From: Schistocephalus solidus
Taxonomy: Eukaryota > Platyhelminthes > Cestoda > Diphyllobothriidea > Diphyllobothriidae
Direction of reading: 5' to 3'
DNA: 64,000 nucleotides
Assembly (NCBI GenBank): GCA_017591395.1
Contig: WEDG01000208.1
Span: 1-64,000 of the forward strand
Part shown: positions 43,331 to 55,552 of the stretch, one piece after another
How the letters are laid out: every line of letters starts with the position of its first letter
How positions within the stretch are numbered: position 1 is the first letter of the stretch
Notes under the pieces: generated by a model
Database searches by the model: none
What the model saw: the letters and a program-made list of their open reading frames with translations, nothing else
What the model was told of the DNA's origin: nothing
Position numbers and translations under genes: made by a program

Positions 43331-45015
43331 CTTGACGTGACGGAAATATCGTGTGATTAATGCTGCACAACTACATGTCAGTCCTCATTCCTAATTGGAA
43401 GCGCATTTCAGAATTCGGGTTGACATTTCATGAGAGATGGGTCACGGATTGAAGCTTCTTCTCTCTTACAATTTAATATTTGCTAATATTTGCCAATTTT
43501 TTCCGCCTAAAGGTCCACAGTTCTTAGAGTTACTACCTAACAGCGAGTACCCTTTCGAATTTTCAAACTAATGCTCTAGGGTTCCGGCCATCACTAACGA
43601 CGCAATCTAACTGTCCGAAAGGGCGTACCGTGTGGTTTGTAGATTCTTATTCCCACCCACTAGAGTTTTTCTAACGCTGTTCCACAAGGGTCTTTCAATC
43701 TAGGTGTGTACTTCCTTCGTGGCCACCATTTTCACATCTGGGATGTGGCCCATCAGCTGCTATAATGGGATTTTTTATGACGTAGAGCTTTCGCACATAT
43801 ATGAATTGCATCAGCCCCTACCGGGTACATTCCAGTACTGTCTGGCAAACAGTGTGCTGGTTCACGCTGCGTCGTGCCATGATCGCCTCTTTACGCTTCG
43901 ACTAAGGGTCAGTGTAACCGAAGTCCAGCCTTTTTGGAAAGGCATGCGAAGCAAGACGAGAGTCAGTATGACGTCCCATTATTTCAACGATCGTCAATGC
44001 CGTGCCCTTGCCTTTTTCTCTTTCCGCACGATAGCTAGTTTTTTTTTCCAACGCTTTTTCTACTTTCGGGTGAGCCATTACCATCAATTCGCTCGCCTCC
44101 CCATCCCAGCCCTTTGGGGGGGTCTGCAATTTTGACATTTGCTAATTTACTGACCACAGCGATCCCTTGTCGACGTCCACGCACACTCATCCAGCATCCA
44201 GGAGACCTCCGCTTTGTTAACTGACTAATTGCTGCAACGAACAATGGGGTTCGAGCATGCGTGGGAGAGTCACCCACCCACCCCCACCCCCCCCATGAAC
44301 ACACGAGCGTCTGTCTCCGCTCTTCCCAACAGCTTTAACCCGACCGCCGAGTAAATATTTTGGCCGGACAGGTCACGAGTCAGTGTTCTTGGTTCTGACA
44401 AGAACGATCCTGATTAAAAGACGGAGGGAATAGGAAAGAGTATTTATTCAAAGTTTTTCCGTACTGCAATTGAGACGGGGAACCCAGTAAAATAACTGCA
44501 GGTTTATCGAATCGACTGTCAGACACCAAACTTGTCCCGTTGAAAATGACAGCCATGTACAAACAGTTTTTACAAATGTTAAACTACCCTCTTTACGTCG
44601 TTTATGGGAGTATTTGTCTCGTAAGTGGAAAAATATTTCAAGGGGTGTGTGGCAAAACCCCTCTGAGTTTAAAGTTTTTTGCAACGGAACGCTGAACAAT
44701 TTCATAAAATTCAAGAAAAAGTAAACGAAAAGGAAGTTAAACAAGCAGTCCTTTTTACAAGAAATTGGTTCCATGGGTGGACAGGCCTTCTCCTTTCAAT
44801 ATATGCGTGATGGAACTGGAATGAATTTTTTACTCTCAGCCGACCAAACCAGAATCATAGGTCGGAAATTCAGACAATTTAAAAGCATTTCTTTAACTTC
44901 GGCTAGGATCAACGCCGTTCGACGTAATCATCACTTTATGTGTCCACGTTCCTCTGATGAGTAGTAATCCTTAACGTGGAAAGTTGCGTACATCGATTTG
45001 GCCAGACTGGGGGTC
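43331..45015. other. intron 2, unassigned
   Basis: Nothing recognised. There are C-rich (44,274-44,295) and T-rich patches. A 143-codon opening at 43,704-44,135 shows no domain. Confidence 0.45.
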
Positions 45016-45019
45016 AGTA

Positions 45020-45590
45020 TCGACTTGCTGGGACCAGAGTAAACGCAGAACCCGTGACTTGCGCCACATCAGCCGCACTCTCTCTTCCCTTTATCACCTT
45101 GATCTGGTTTCAAGACATTGTTAAGATGACCATATGTGGACGTGGTAGCTGAAAAAGGTCTGTTTAGGCCATACAATACCTCGTACCTACTGCCCGTATC
45201 TCATAACATTGAATGTCAGAGAGATCACCTTGAGCAGGGGCCGTTGCGGCCGATTCTCTATCATTCAGGCACTCCCGAAATATCATAACGAGGACAGAGT
45301 TACCTCGTAAGTTGGCAACCTTCCAAGTCATGCCGCTTAGCGCGTCGTGGACGATTCAGGCGCATTAGGCTTATTATAGTGAACAATGCGCTAGTTAGCC
45401 GTTGGATGGAGTCCCCAGTGGTGGCTTCATCCCTGCACCTGCTGACTGCCCGGGTGCCTTCGCCAACTGGTGATGCAATTGGGTGTAGGGGCTGAGAGGG
45501 CTAGACAACCCGTCTACACGTGCCACACACGGCCCAGTTTCGCCAAGAGACGCCAAAAGCTATGCTTCCCACTTAGGTGAGATGTTCATT
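45020..45590 (-). repeat. diverged LINE-Z tail dimer
   Basis: GTGACTTGCGCCACATCAGC, GTTGGCAACCTTCCAAGTC, ATTATAGTGAACAATGCGCT and CCCGTCTACACGTGCC follow the order of two adjacent tail monomers in reverse orientation, with many gaps. Confidence 0.6.
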
Positions 45591-46080
45591 ACTGGTTTTT
45601 GATGTCTTCAGAAATTACTGAGGAAATTAATCATAACTACGGTTTGTCGGCGCAGACCGAAAGTTGACATTTATATTTGGACCGTAGTCCATCAGCCACA
45701 GCGGGCTAACCGCATACTATTAATTAGACTGCCAGCAGGCAGCCAGTAGTATATACTTAGCCTATAAGATGTACCATACTGGCAGTACAGGTACAAACTA
45801 AAAGTCCAGACACGTGTTTCGCCGATATTCTTCCGCTGCATGGCACAACTGTGAGGGGTTCGACTCATCAGTGGGTCGCCCAGCATTCCCTGTGTACTTT
45901 CTTGTAGATACTTTGAAATTACTGTTTTTTTTAGTTTCTTCAGCAATTAATCCCTTCCTTGGTATGATTTTCATATTATGGCAGATGAATCTCCAACCGC
46001 CATATCGGCGATGGTGAAGCGGCTGGCGTGTCTGCTGAGACATCAAGTTGCGGTGGATGGTGTGTATGCGCGTGTGTCTC
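45591..46080. other. intron 2, unassigned
   Basis: No recognised features. Confidence 0.45.
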
Positions 46081-46084
46081 TACA

Positions 46085-46392
46085 GCCGGTCAATCGGTAG
46101 CTGTGTAGCACCAACCCGGGGTCTATATTAGGGCACGGCAAGTGTTATTGTGGATGTGCATTCAACAACTGCCACATATGGGAGGGGTGTGGTGACCCAC
46201 CTAGTTGTAGGCTCAGGCCACACCAACCACCGACGCCCGAGCCTGACACCGGGCCAAGGTGTGTGAGGGAGAAGAGAGTGCGGCGGAAGCTGCGAAAATC
46301 CACTATCTCTGTGAACTAATTCACGGGTAAGTCACCCACTCAGCTCAAAACGGTGGATATCGTCGGAATCGACGGCCGAACTGTCTGTATGC
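46085..46392 (+). mobile_element. SINE sharing LINE-Z tail, second copy
   Basis: The head (CGGTAGCTGTGTAGCACCAA, ATTAGGGCACGGCAAGTG) matches the head of the complete SINE at 17,005-17,370, and the tail ends in CGGCCGAACTGTC. More diverged, and no target duplication is evident. It abuts a LINE-Z remnant on its right. Confidence 0.6.
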
Positions 46393-46404
46393 ACGTGATA
46401 TGGG

Positions 46405-47610
46405 ACGGTGTTATATGTAGCCCAGAGGGGTGTGTGTGGGCTGGTCGGTCAAGGTGTGCTGATGGGATGCGAACTGCAGTGTTTTACCGAACATTTGCGG
46501 GCGGCGTGGATGACCGGATGGACCAATACGATAGCCGGATTTTCTGAAGCATTGTGAGCAGATGAGGCATGTGCGATGGGTGTATGGTGGAGCTATAAGT
46601 ACCATTTCGTCAATCTCATTGCGATGGATTTGCAAATGATTGACCAGGCCGAGGATGGGTGTGAAGGGGTGATCGCTTTAGGAACAGGCTGGGATTGAGT
46701 CCATATTGCTCGTAAATGGGACGGTAGTGGGCTGGCTGGCAGGGGTGTTCTCACTGGTGGTGCAGGAGGCGTTTTCTGCGTCGGGATTGTCGCATTAACA
46801 TTATAATGGGACCTGAGATGTCGTGCCGCTCTGTGCGCGGATTGTCCGTTGACATTGTGCACACAATGGACGAGTTTGGGTGTTCGTATTGCCGGTCTTG
46901 GTACTCGGGTCTTGAGGGCTCCTATTTTTGCAATGGAAGCAGTTATTCGGTTGACCAGGAAGATGGATGCTGGAACCCTAACGACAGTGCGCCAAACCCG
47001 TCGATCTTGGACGAGGTTCTTACGGGTCTCAGGGTTGATTTATAGGTAGGCGATGACATTGCTGGCACATTTTTCCCTCGGAGTGGCAACATCCTAGTCA
47101 TGAAACGGTCATTGACGCCATCTCACGAAGTCTTTCCTGATGTTAACAGCGGCTCGTGTGTCTCGTCCCGCTCCGGAGCAAGGCGTATGTGGAGCCCAGT
47201 TGCCCCTATTCCGAGAAGCAGGTCTCCTTGAGATCCACAGTGTCCACTTTGCAGCAGACCAGTTCCCAGGTGACGAGAGCTGCTTTACTTTCCGGACGGT
47301 TGGTTGTATTGCTTAAAAGAGAGCGAATATTGCAAGCATCCAGAGTGAACAGTGTTGGTTAGGTAGCCTGTGAGGGGAGAGGAAAAAAGGGCTGAGTACG
47401 GAGATGTGTGTTGCTGTTGGTTGTGAAGGTTCGATCGTATATTTTACGTCCACAAGCCCCGGTCAGCTTGCCGACAGCGTGTTTTATCAGCATTTTTCCG
47501 GGCACCTTTTCTAGCCTCGAGGGAGGGGTGCAGAGAGGAACGTGGAGAAAACGCCTAGGGCATCTTCCTCTCCATCCATATCACAAAGATCGATAGTAAC
47601 AGCCAGCTGA
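46405..47610 (-). pseudogene. LINE-Z with internal deletion of RT
   Basis: On the minus strand, 47,610-47,350 resembles the LINE-Z 5' region (61,800-61,960) and 47,350-47,190 resembles the endonuclease start. The sequence then jumps at about 47,150-47,050 to the post-RT block (INPETRKNLVQDRRVW...VNRIT) and a decayed zinc-finger region (CLICSQCFRKSGYRIG) down to 46,405. The RT is missing altogether. Confidence 0.6.
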
Positions 47611-48250
47611 AGATTGACGAGTGCTCACGAAAGCGAGACTCGAACGACCAGTTTCTGTTTACCTGTCACATCAAATCAACCCAACTGAAAGCTCCAGGCC
47701 GGGAAATCTGATATTTTAAGTCGATTAACTTGTCATATTAGCTATCTGATTTCCTATGCAAAAACACTGGAAGGGCACCCGCATGCGAGTTAACCAGAAG
47801 CTATATGTTTTTGTCTGGCGCATAAGGCCTCCGTCTGAATTTCACATATTCTAGGGCAGAATTTCACACTTTGAAGAAATGAACGAAAATGGATTTAGCT
47901 CGATAAACCTAAGTTTGGCGACTGAAATTCAACAGCACGGCTGACCGTCAAACCGAATGGGATCCAGCAAGATTCCAACCACAACAGTGTGGATCCCGCA
48001 CCTACTTGAAAAACTCGCAAGGGTTTTAAAATTGTGCCACAGTCTGTTTACTTTAAGAAATAAGACTTCTGTCTTAACGCATTAACACAGTTCATGAACC
48101 ACTTGCCATGTATAACTTCCGAACAGCTGATACACTTTTTAAGCATAAACGAGAGAACAATGGATATTATATTTTATCAACTTTCCTACAGTGCAGGTAA
48201 GTCCTAGTAAATCCCTTGCAATTGGAGAAATAATTGCCAAGTGTATACGA
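47611..48250. other. intron 2, unassigned
   Basis: Nothing recognised. Confidence 0.45.
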
Positions 48251-48264
48251 CTTCAATAGAGACC

Positions 48265-48560
48265 TAGGTAAATATGAGTTTTATGGCCCCCTAAACAGGA
48301 CGGGAGAAAAGGAACCATCCGCAATACCGGTATGTTTCACCAACCTCCAGGGCAAATAGCGTTAGGTTTATGGTTAGGATTAGGGTCAAGTTTAAGGTTA
48401 AGACGGTTAGCTTTAAGGAGGGTTATTTTTCAGTTTAGGGTTAAGGTTAGGTATAGCGCTAACTGTAGGGGTAGGGTTAATATTAGGGCTATGGTAAGGC
48501 TAATTTTACGAGTAGGATACGGGAATATTCACCTTTTCTGGAATTATGCGTGCTTCCGCA
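48265..48560 (+). repeat. telomere-like repeat element
   Basis: Begins CCCCCTAAACAGGACGGGAG ... GGAACCATCCGC and then has about 190 bp of degenerate TTAGGGTTA/GGTTAAGG units. The same start occurs at 49,985 and, inverted, at 6,541-6,600 and about 51,140-51,190. Confidence 0.65.
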
Positions 48561-49980
48561 AAATACCAGACAGCTAAGTGTCTAACAGTGAATTCTAGGC
48601 AGTTTTCAGGCTTCCCATCTGACGTTTAGATTATGACTATCCTGACCAATTGTGCAGACCCAATTAGTGGACTAAGCGTCCACTACAACCTGATAAAGAG
48701 CAAATCACTTCAGGCAGACTGTTTATGAGGCAGGCTTTGCTGTGGTTTTCCAGCGCACGCGCTTCAATTCCCAGTTTTTTTAGGATATCGAGACCGTAGG
48801 GGGGGGGGGGGGGGGTTCACTTGAGGAGAAGATAACCGATGCCGGAGTGGATTTTAGCGCCCGGACCAACTATCTACTCGTTAATTGCACTGTATAACCT
48901 CAGGCCTGATCCTCACACTCTCCATTTGGGGGCGAACGTCTGCCAATGCATCACTTTCATACACACAACAACAACGACCACCAACGATCAGCCTATACAA
49001 ATGTGTTTATGTTTTTTTAGATCGGTCTAGTTGTCTCTGGGTCGTTTAAACTTACATGCGCCTTCGCCCTGCTATTCGAGTTTCATCTAGGCCTGCCTGC
49101 CACTCTCACACTCCAAATCGCTGCGTCTGCATCCCTCGTGATGGTCGAAAGTAGGAAGGAGGTAGGGGGAGGGCCGAATTGAGGAATGCGAAGACAACCT
49201 GATAGAGTCGTTTGTGGACGATGAACTTTGCCGACTTCCCGTGCACCATTTTTCATTCGATCGGCGTACGAAATTTCTCAACAGCGTAGTCGCTGCCCCC
49301 CGTTTTCGGTTCGAAGTGGAGAGACAAATTAAACAGGACGAGAGGAGGAAAGCTTTTCCAAGCCCCAGGACAGTTTTATAAAACTGTCACATACCCCGCC
49401 ACTTTTCAGGTCACTGCTCACGTCTGGTTTCGTTAAGTTGCCTTCCTGAACCCACGATTGAAGCGTTTTTTTCAACATTTCATTTAACTATTCCGCTCAG
49501 TTGGCCTTCATGTGCTATGTAGCTTTCAATTCGATAATAAGCCATCATCTATGACTATGTAAGCAAGTTATTTCCTGCGGAGTATCCGTGTATTGCAGTA
49601 AAGTACACTGGCAGGTGTCTAACGAGACTTACTTTATGCACCTTTCTTCCTGCTTCTTAAGCAGGCCGCCTTTTCATATTTTTTTTGGGGGGGGAGTGAA
49701 AGTTATGTAGACTGTGGGTTGGCATTTTCGTTTCAAGGGAAGCACAGATGTCCCCACAAACCGTGTTCCACCAAAAGCTGACTTTGACTGCTATCAGGCG
49801 AAACCCCAGTCAGTCCTGGAGCTGCTGTTTTTTCCTGCCTGCAGGGGACTCGTTTGTTTCTCAGTCTACCAGAATTACAGTATCTGTTCTTTAAAACCCG
49901 GATTTTTTGAAGAATCAGCTACTCAACATCGATACCGTCAACATTACTTATTTAAGACTACTGTCCCCATTTGATAATGG
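48561..49980. other. intron 2, unassigned, with a G17 run
   Basis: A run of 17 G is at 48,799-48,815 and a T8/G8 switch at about 49,680-49,696. No gene or known repeat otherwise. Confidence 0.5.
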
Positions 49981-49984
49981 ATAT

Positions 49985-50340
49985 GGATGCCTTGTATGGC
50001 CGCTTAAACAGGACACGGGAAAAGTAACCGCCTCGTCTGCTTAAAATAGGTGACCTTACGGTAAATTTCAGGAAGGGTGAATATACCCTTGTCTTAACAA
50101 TAACACTTACCCTACCATAAAACTAAACTTCCACCTTAATCCTAGTCCTACCCTTAAGTTAAACCCTATGGTTAATACGATAAAAACCTTAAACCGTTAG
50201 CCTACTCATGACCCCAACTCTGACCTTGACTTCAAACTTAAGCCTAACCCTAAACTTAACCCACACCCCACCTTAATCCTTAACATAATTTCCTTAGACT
50301 TTAGCGCAAACTATGGACGGTTGCTATTCCCGAGTCTGCG
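49985..50340 (-). repeat. telomere-like repeat element
   Basis: TTAAACAGGACACGGGAAAA at the left edge, then degenerate CCCTAA/CCTTAA units to about 50,290, then GGTTGCTATTCCCGAGTCTG, an inverted version of the left end. Confidence 0.6.
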
Positions 50341-50944
50341 TAAGTCAATAACTATTGCAGTATGCATACTAGACAGAGGCTCACGTCACACCAGTCCAAC
50401 CCCGGCGTTCAATCGCATTACTTGTGGACCGACAGGCTCACGAGAACCGCTATGACTTGGTAGGGAGAGACAGAGAGCAAGACCTTGGCTGCTCGCAGTA
50501 AACGCTTAGTTTTCATTTTTGAAAACGCGCTGGCAAACTGTCATTTCACGCGCAGGCACAACTGTGACTTGGAAGGTTTCCAACCAACGGCATAACTTGG
50601 TTCTTCGTCGGGCTGACGATCACACCGCTTTGGCTCCTCATTCACATGGCTGCTTCTGTGGCGTCTTGGTGGAAGCTGAGATCCCTCTTTCTTTGGCGCT
50701 GCCTTATGCGGGATTACCGACAAGGCTGTGTGCTACACGGAAGCGTGCTACGTAAATGTGTCCGTCATCGCATCCGCATCCTTCTTCAGTCCTTTTGCCA
50801 TCTTGCCATTGAAACGAGATGGCTGTGAGAGGAGAAAGTTGGGTATATGCAGCAAAATCGGATTCGGCGAGCCTAACTTATTGCTTGATTCCGCAAACTA
50901 CCCTCTCAGGCAAAGTGGTCTTCTGCGTATGTAGTTGACTAGGT

Positions 50945-51190
50945 ATTGCGGTAAGGATGACTTATATGGTCCCCAAAGTACGGGCGGTTAACGCTAGGTT
51001 AAGGTGAGTCAGAGTTAAGTTTAGGATTGAAGTTAAGGTTATTGTTGACTGTAGGGTTAGGGTTAAGATTAGGGCAAATATTCACCCCTCCTAGAATTGT
51101 ACACAGGATCGCCTTTATTACTTGGGTTGTGCCTTCCCATTCCCGTGTCCCGTTTAGGGGTTCACCTAAGTACTCCTTGCCGTTCTTTCT
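50945..51190 (+). repeat. telomere-like repeat element
   Basis: TATGGTCCCCAAAGTACGGG, then GGTTAAGG/TAGGGTTAGGG units (51,000-51,080), then CCCATTCCCGTGTCCCGTTT. It lies about 150 bp upstream of cadherin exon 3. Confidence 0.6.
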
Positions 51191-51335
51191 TATAAAATTA
51201 TTGACCGACTGTAAAGATTTAGCAATGGATGTGGCAAAAGTTCTCGTCTTTACCGACCCATCGTTCCGTTTCTGACATTCTGACAGAAAAGCGGACGGTA
51301 CCTGGCACTTAATATCTTTGACTTTCCCTACACAG

Positions 51336-51505
51336 GTCTTCTCCTACCCACACGTCCACTGGATGCGGAAAATGTACCCTTCCCCGGTGGCTAGTGGCTC
51401 CAGATCCGGGCAGAAGAATACCTCCCTCAAGAGGACTGGGACTCCGGCCTCATGCTCTTCGACGAGACAATGCCGACTCCCTCCCTTGCCGAGGTTTTTA
51501 TCGAG
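51336..51505 (+). CDS. protocadherin-like exon 3, contains in-frame TAG
   Basis: 170 nt between a good acceptor (TTTCCCTACACAG) and donor (GAG|GTAAAC). It fits phase 1 in and phase 0 out, exactly what exons 2 and 4 need. In that frame it reads LLLPTRPLDAENVPFPGG, then TAG (51,392-51,394), then WLQIRAEEYLPQEDW and SLAEVFIE. The PLDAE motif, the aromatic position before WLQIRA, and the run into VLDRNDHNP of exon 4 show it is a real cadherin exon. The stop stands where Tyr is usual in this position. Whether it is a true mutation, an assembly error or bypassed by splicing is open. Confidence 0.8.
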
Positions 51506-52222
51506 GTAAACACATTCATTTAGCAGCAACGGTTCACACCTCTACCTTCGGTTAGATGAAGTGCTTATGACCCATCTGCTAGACCCAGTGTGTGGACCGT
51601 CTGCGCCGTACCCGAGCGCATGTTTTTGTTTCTAGTCCCAGCTGGTAGTCAGGGTTATGCTAGGCTGAATGAAGGCAGAATAAGCCCGAAACAGACTGTA
51701 TCAATCTACCCATATTTCCCGTCGTCTCTCCTCTCTACCTTCGTTAGTCAAATCGGGGTTTTCCACGAACACGACCGCTTAAAATAACCCCTCTGAAGAT
51801 GTGGGACTATTTTTATTGTTAGTTTTTTAGTTGGCTATGAGTGCATTTCCATTCAAAGAACACACTAATTTCATTGCGAAACACAGATGGGATTTATGAA
51901 GAGGCATTCCGCCGGATACGCCGACTTACACTCCTTCGGACACCCTCTTATTCCTGTCATCAACCCATGAAAATTGTCTGAAGGTGGCGGTTCCGGCAGC
52001 CGCCCCTTATGCATGCCGGTTAGTTGTGCTCACCAGATGACGATCACAACTGCTCATAGTTTCTGTGCGCGCGTCTAGCTGTATCTCTATCATCCTTTCC
52101 GCTTGTACAGCTGTTTATACCTTCTGTGTAGCTATCTGCCCCTCTGAACTTCAAACGTTACATGGACCACCGCCAGTTATTCTGCGCGAGACTTAATTAT
52201 CGTCTGCAACAAAACAGGTGTC
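51506..52222. other. cadherin intron 3, first part
   Basis: No recognised features. Confidence 0.45.
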
Positions 52223-52224
52223 CC

Positions 52225-52600
52225 CCTGCAATACGGGATTAGCGATAAGGAGGGGTTGTACGTGTGGTAAAAGGTGACGTCGGACCCAGGATTCTCGGAC
52301 AGAAAAATGAAAAAATAGCAGTATACCATAAACGGACTGAGAACCATATCTCCAAGCCCTAACCACAAGATTTAACTCTAATTGTAAAACTTTATTCCGC
52401 AATCTCAAGTCCTAACCCCCTAACCCTAGCCATAAAAATTTATTCTACAACCCCAAGTCCTAACTAAAGGTTAATTCCTGACCACATTTCCGAACTCCTA
52501 ACCCTAACCCTTAAACAACTTCCAAACCCTTTCATTAGTCCTAAAACCTAATCCTTCATGTAAACACCAACCCAAATGTTATCGACTAAACCGATGCAAA
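52225..52600 (-). repeat. telomere-like repeat element, decayed
   Basis: Degenerate CCCTAACC/CCTAACCCTAG units between about 52,355 and 52,560. The recurrent left end is not clear here. Confidence 0.55.
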
Positions 52601-53359
52601 CCTCAACATAGCGAACCTGTCTGAATCACACAAGTGTCTGTCTTACAGTCATAAAAACAATTGACTTACATGTTAGGTTCACACCATTATATTTACTGAG
52701 CTTCTCAGCCGGTTTGACCGTGTTTAACGTTTTTTCCACAATACTATTGGAACAGGAGAGATTACGAGCCCGACGGTGGTTTTCTGGGCCCTTGATCGTG
52801 CTAACCCTTGTTTCCAGTAGTGAGATCAGCAGCAGCGGATACCGCCGCCATTATTAGCACCACTTTCGGTGATGTTACGCTACACAAGCAGACATCTGGC
52901 TATGACCGCGACTACCACACCGACACCTCGGAACCCACTGTCCCGCCCGCCGTGTTAGTAAATATAGGCTGTCCGCGATTGTGACGTCTGTTGCCAGGGT
53001 CACACGCGTTTATCTTGCAGGTCGCCAGCTGTCTGCGGCCGTCACAGTCACGACAAAGGGGGTAAACTAATGTCACTACAGCGCATCCCCTCTCAGGTAG
53101 ACGCAACCCCTCTAAAACCTGGTATTAAGCCGTTCAGCGCTTACAGCCATAAGGGCTATTGAGACATCACGCCAACACACCCGGATTTAGCACCTTCATC
53201 CACTCACTTCTACCCTTTAAATGAAAATCCCACCCCTGTAACCTCTATCCCTCCCCCACCGTATCGATGGTTTTGGTGTTCGACCCTAAGCTGCGACCAA
53301 CGCGTAACCGATACCCGAAGCGTGTGAGCCTTATAGGTCACCGAAAGACTCCCTGGCGT

Positions 53360-53485
53360 AAGGGATGGCTTATTCATTTGCTCACCAGAGGGTCGGGTTT
53401 GACTCTCCATGTTGTCCATTTTTTATCGTTTGGTGTCAGCATAAAGGTTATTATTATTCCGGATCGCGTCACAAGACTGCGTGTA
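53360..53485 (+). repeat. possible tRNA-like SINE head
   Basis: GATGGCTTATTCATTTG (A-box-like) and GGGTTTGACTCTCC (B-box-like) about 35 nt apart. The body that follows is not shared with the other SINEs here. Confidence 0.35.
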
Positions 53486-53867
53486 CGAGGAACTTTTTCA
53501 ATTCGATCTGTATGACAGTCTGTCTGCCATGTTTGGGTTCACAGTAGAAAGTGCTCCAATCTCGAGTTCATTAGCGGTGTCTGGGCTCACGCCGACTTCT
53601 GCTAATTTGCCCACCACCACAAATAGAAACTGTTACTACTCGCCTAAAACAGTTCCGCTCGTGGTCTCGGTTTCGAAGTAACATAATCAGGTCTGACGTA
53701 ATACCTGCAGTATTTGATCAGCTTCAGCATTTAAAACTCGCCTCTGTAACGTGGACTCCAACCCCGACATTCTATTCAGTCAGTCTTCCTAGTAATAGAT
53801 TATCAACTATGAGCTCACAGCGGGCTCTACTGAATCTTGCCTGAGATCTATCGCCTCCCGGATGTTT

Positions 53868-53960
53868 GCGTTCAAGTGGCTCGTGAAAGGACTATAACTA
53901 TCCATGTGGCGTACTGGGTTGAACTCCAGCCCACTACCTCAGAATTTTCCTGCTTCAACC
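53868..53960 (+). repeat. possible tRNA-like SINE head
   Basis: TGGCTCGTGAAAGG and GGTTGAACTCC at tRNA-like spacing. No further similarity recognised. Confidence 0.35.
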
Positions 53961-54264
53961 CTATGTTTTAGTCTTGGTTAAGCTAGTAGCAGTACCGATC
54001 GTCACTATTTTAATTTTTTGGTGAAAATGCTCGTTTTGTTAACCTTTGCATACACTGGTTAAGTAACCTAAGATATAACCCCGTTTTGTTAAGGTCCTAC
54101 CATCTAAATATAGTTGACAGCTGAATATAATTGTTCCGAGCTTAGAAGCCTCAGTTAGTTTTCCTCCTTCCCCTCCTAGTTTTTGACCTCTCGCATTCCC
54201 TTCACCCAGTTGCTCCTATCATATTTCATAATTCTCCTCTAATAACTTGACAATCGTTCACACA

Positions 54265-54645
54265 CGACAGTTTGACCGTCGGTGCCGACGATGCAGATTT
54301 TGTGCCCCAGTGCAGGCTGGGCCCAGAGACGAAGAGGTGCGCGTGAATTAATTTATGGTGATAGTAGACTTGTGTAGCACCTATCGCTCTATCTCGTCCT
54401 CTCCCACATGAGCCCAGTACCGGGACAAAACCGAGAAGGCCGTAGGCGGGATAGGGCGCAGCTGGTTGACAGTTCGATCGTCGCTTTCGATGATGTCCAC
54501 CCTAGCAAGGTGGTGCAGGGACGGTGACTTGCGCTGGGTTATAGTGAGATTAGACTTGCACTGCGTCTACCGCACTCTCTCCTCTCCCACCTGGACTTGG
54601 TGTCAAGGCAGAGTCAAGAAGACCGGAGACGGGAGGGGACTAGAT
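54265..54645 (-). repeat. two tandem LINE-Z tail ends
   Basis: Two head-to-tail copies of the terminal tail monomer (54,265-54,470 and 54,471-54,645). Each begins with GACAGTT(T/C)GA(C/T)CGTCG and runs to a GACGGGAGGGGAC-like end. The second join shows tandem growth of the tail unit itself. Confidence 0.7.
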
Positions 54646-55450
54646 GCATTGGGCTAGCTATTAGGACGCACACAGCCTGAGAGGGCGGTCTTCTGAGTGT
54701 TTCTTTCCTTCCACTTTTCACAAGATTTTTCCGTTATTTACGCCCTCCATGTGGTCATTGGGTTGATTTTTTCCTCTTGCTTTATCCTTCCTTAGAAAGC
54801 CGACACACATTAGATTATACTTAATTCTGGTGATAGCACGGTACATGGTTTGGTTCCACCTCGATGAGCATATCGGAATTCTAGTAACCTCATCATAACT
54901 CCTTTTCACCACGTTTAATTTCCGCAAGCACTGATAAATCCGTCAATTGTGTCCGAATTCGTTTCACGTCAATTTTATGTTTTTTTCCATGCAAAATTAT
55001 TATTGTTTCCCAAAATGTCTTGCGCAAGAGCCGGATTGTTCGGGCTGTTATTCAAATTAATGCACACAGTTTGGTAGACTAACTGAACGCGCGAGGGGAA
55101 GTAAACAGAATGTACACGCATAAAGAGGCATAAACGAAAAAAATTTCCGTGTTTTTAAAACAGCAGAGTTGTGGGTCAGTCACTTTTTTTTCTTAACTTC
55201 AATACTCTGTTTCCTCCTCTTTATACTTTTGTTTGGGTCTGCAGAAAGATCAACACCTTAGCTAAAAATAATTTTAAAAAATACGATTACGCTCTTTAGC
55301 GCTGAAGTAATACGACCAAAACCCGCTGGTCATTGGCCTGTAAATTTTTTATCATTAAATAGATCGTAGATCAACTGGATAATAATGCAAAGCATGACCT
55401 TATACCCATAATGTAAGGTTTCGGCACCGCATTCCGTCTCAGGGGGTTGT
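54646..55450. other. intron 3, unassigned
   Basis: AT-rich, no recognised features. Confidence 0.45.
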
Positions 55451-55452
55451 TG

Positions 55453-55552
55453 CTGAAACTGAAACTGACTCGAAACTAAAACTGAAACTGACTTTAAACT
55501 GAAACTGACTCAAAACTGAAACTGAAACTCGAAACTGAAACTGACTCGAAAC
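55453..55552. repeat. GAAACT minisatellite
   Basis: Imperfect tandem of CTGAAACTGAAACTGACTCG-like units, about 100 bp. Confidence 0.9.

Noticed and set aside
53481..53681. Extra cadherin or other coding exon in intron 3
   Set aside because: Exons 3 and 4 already join in phase, and the open stretch shows no cadherin motif or good splice sites.
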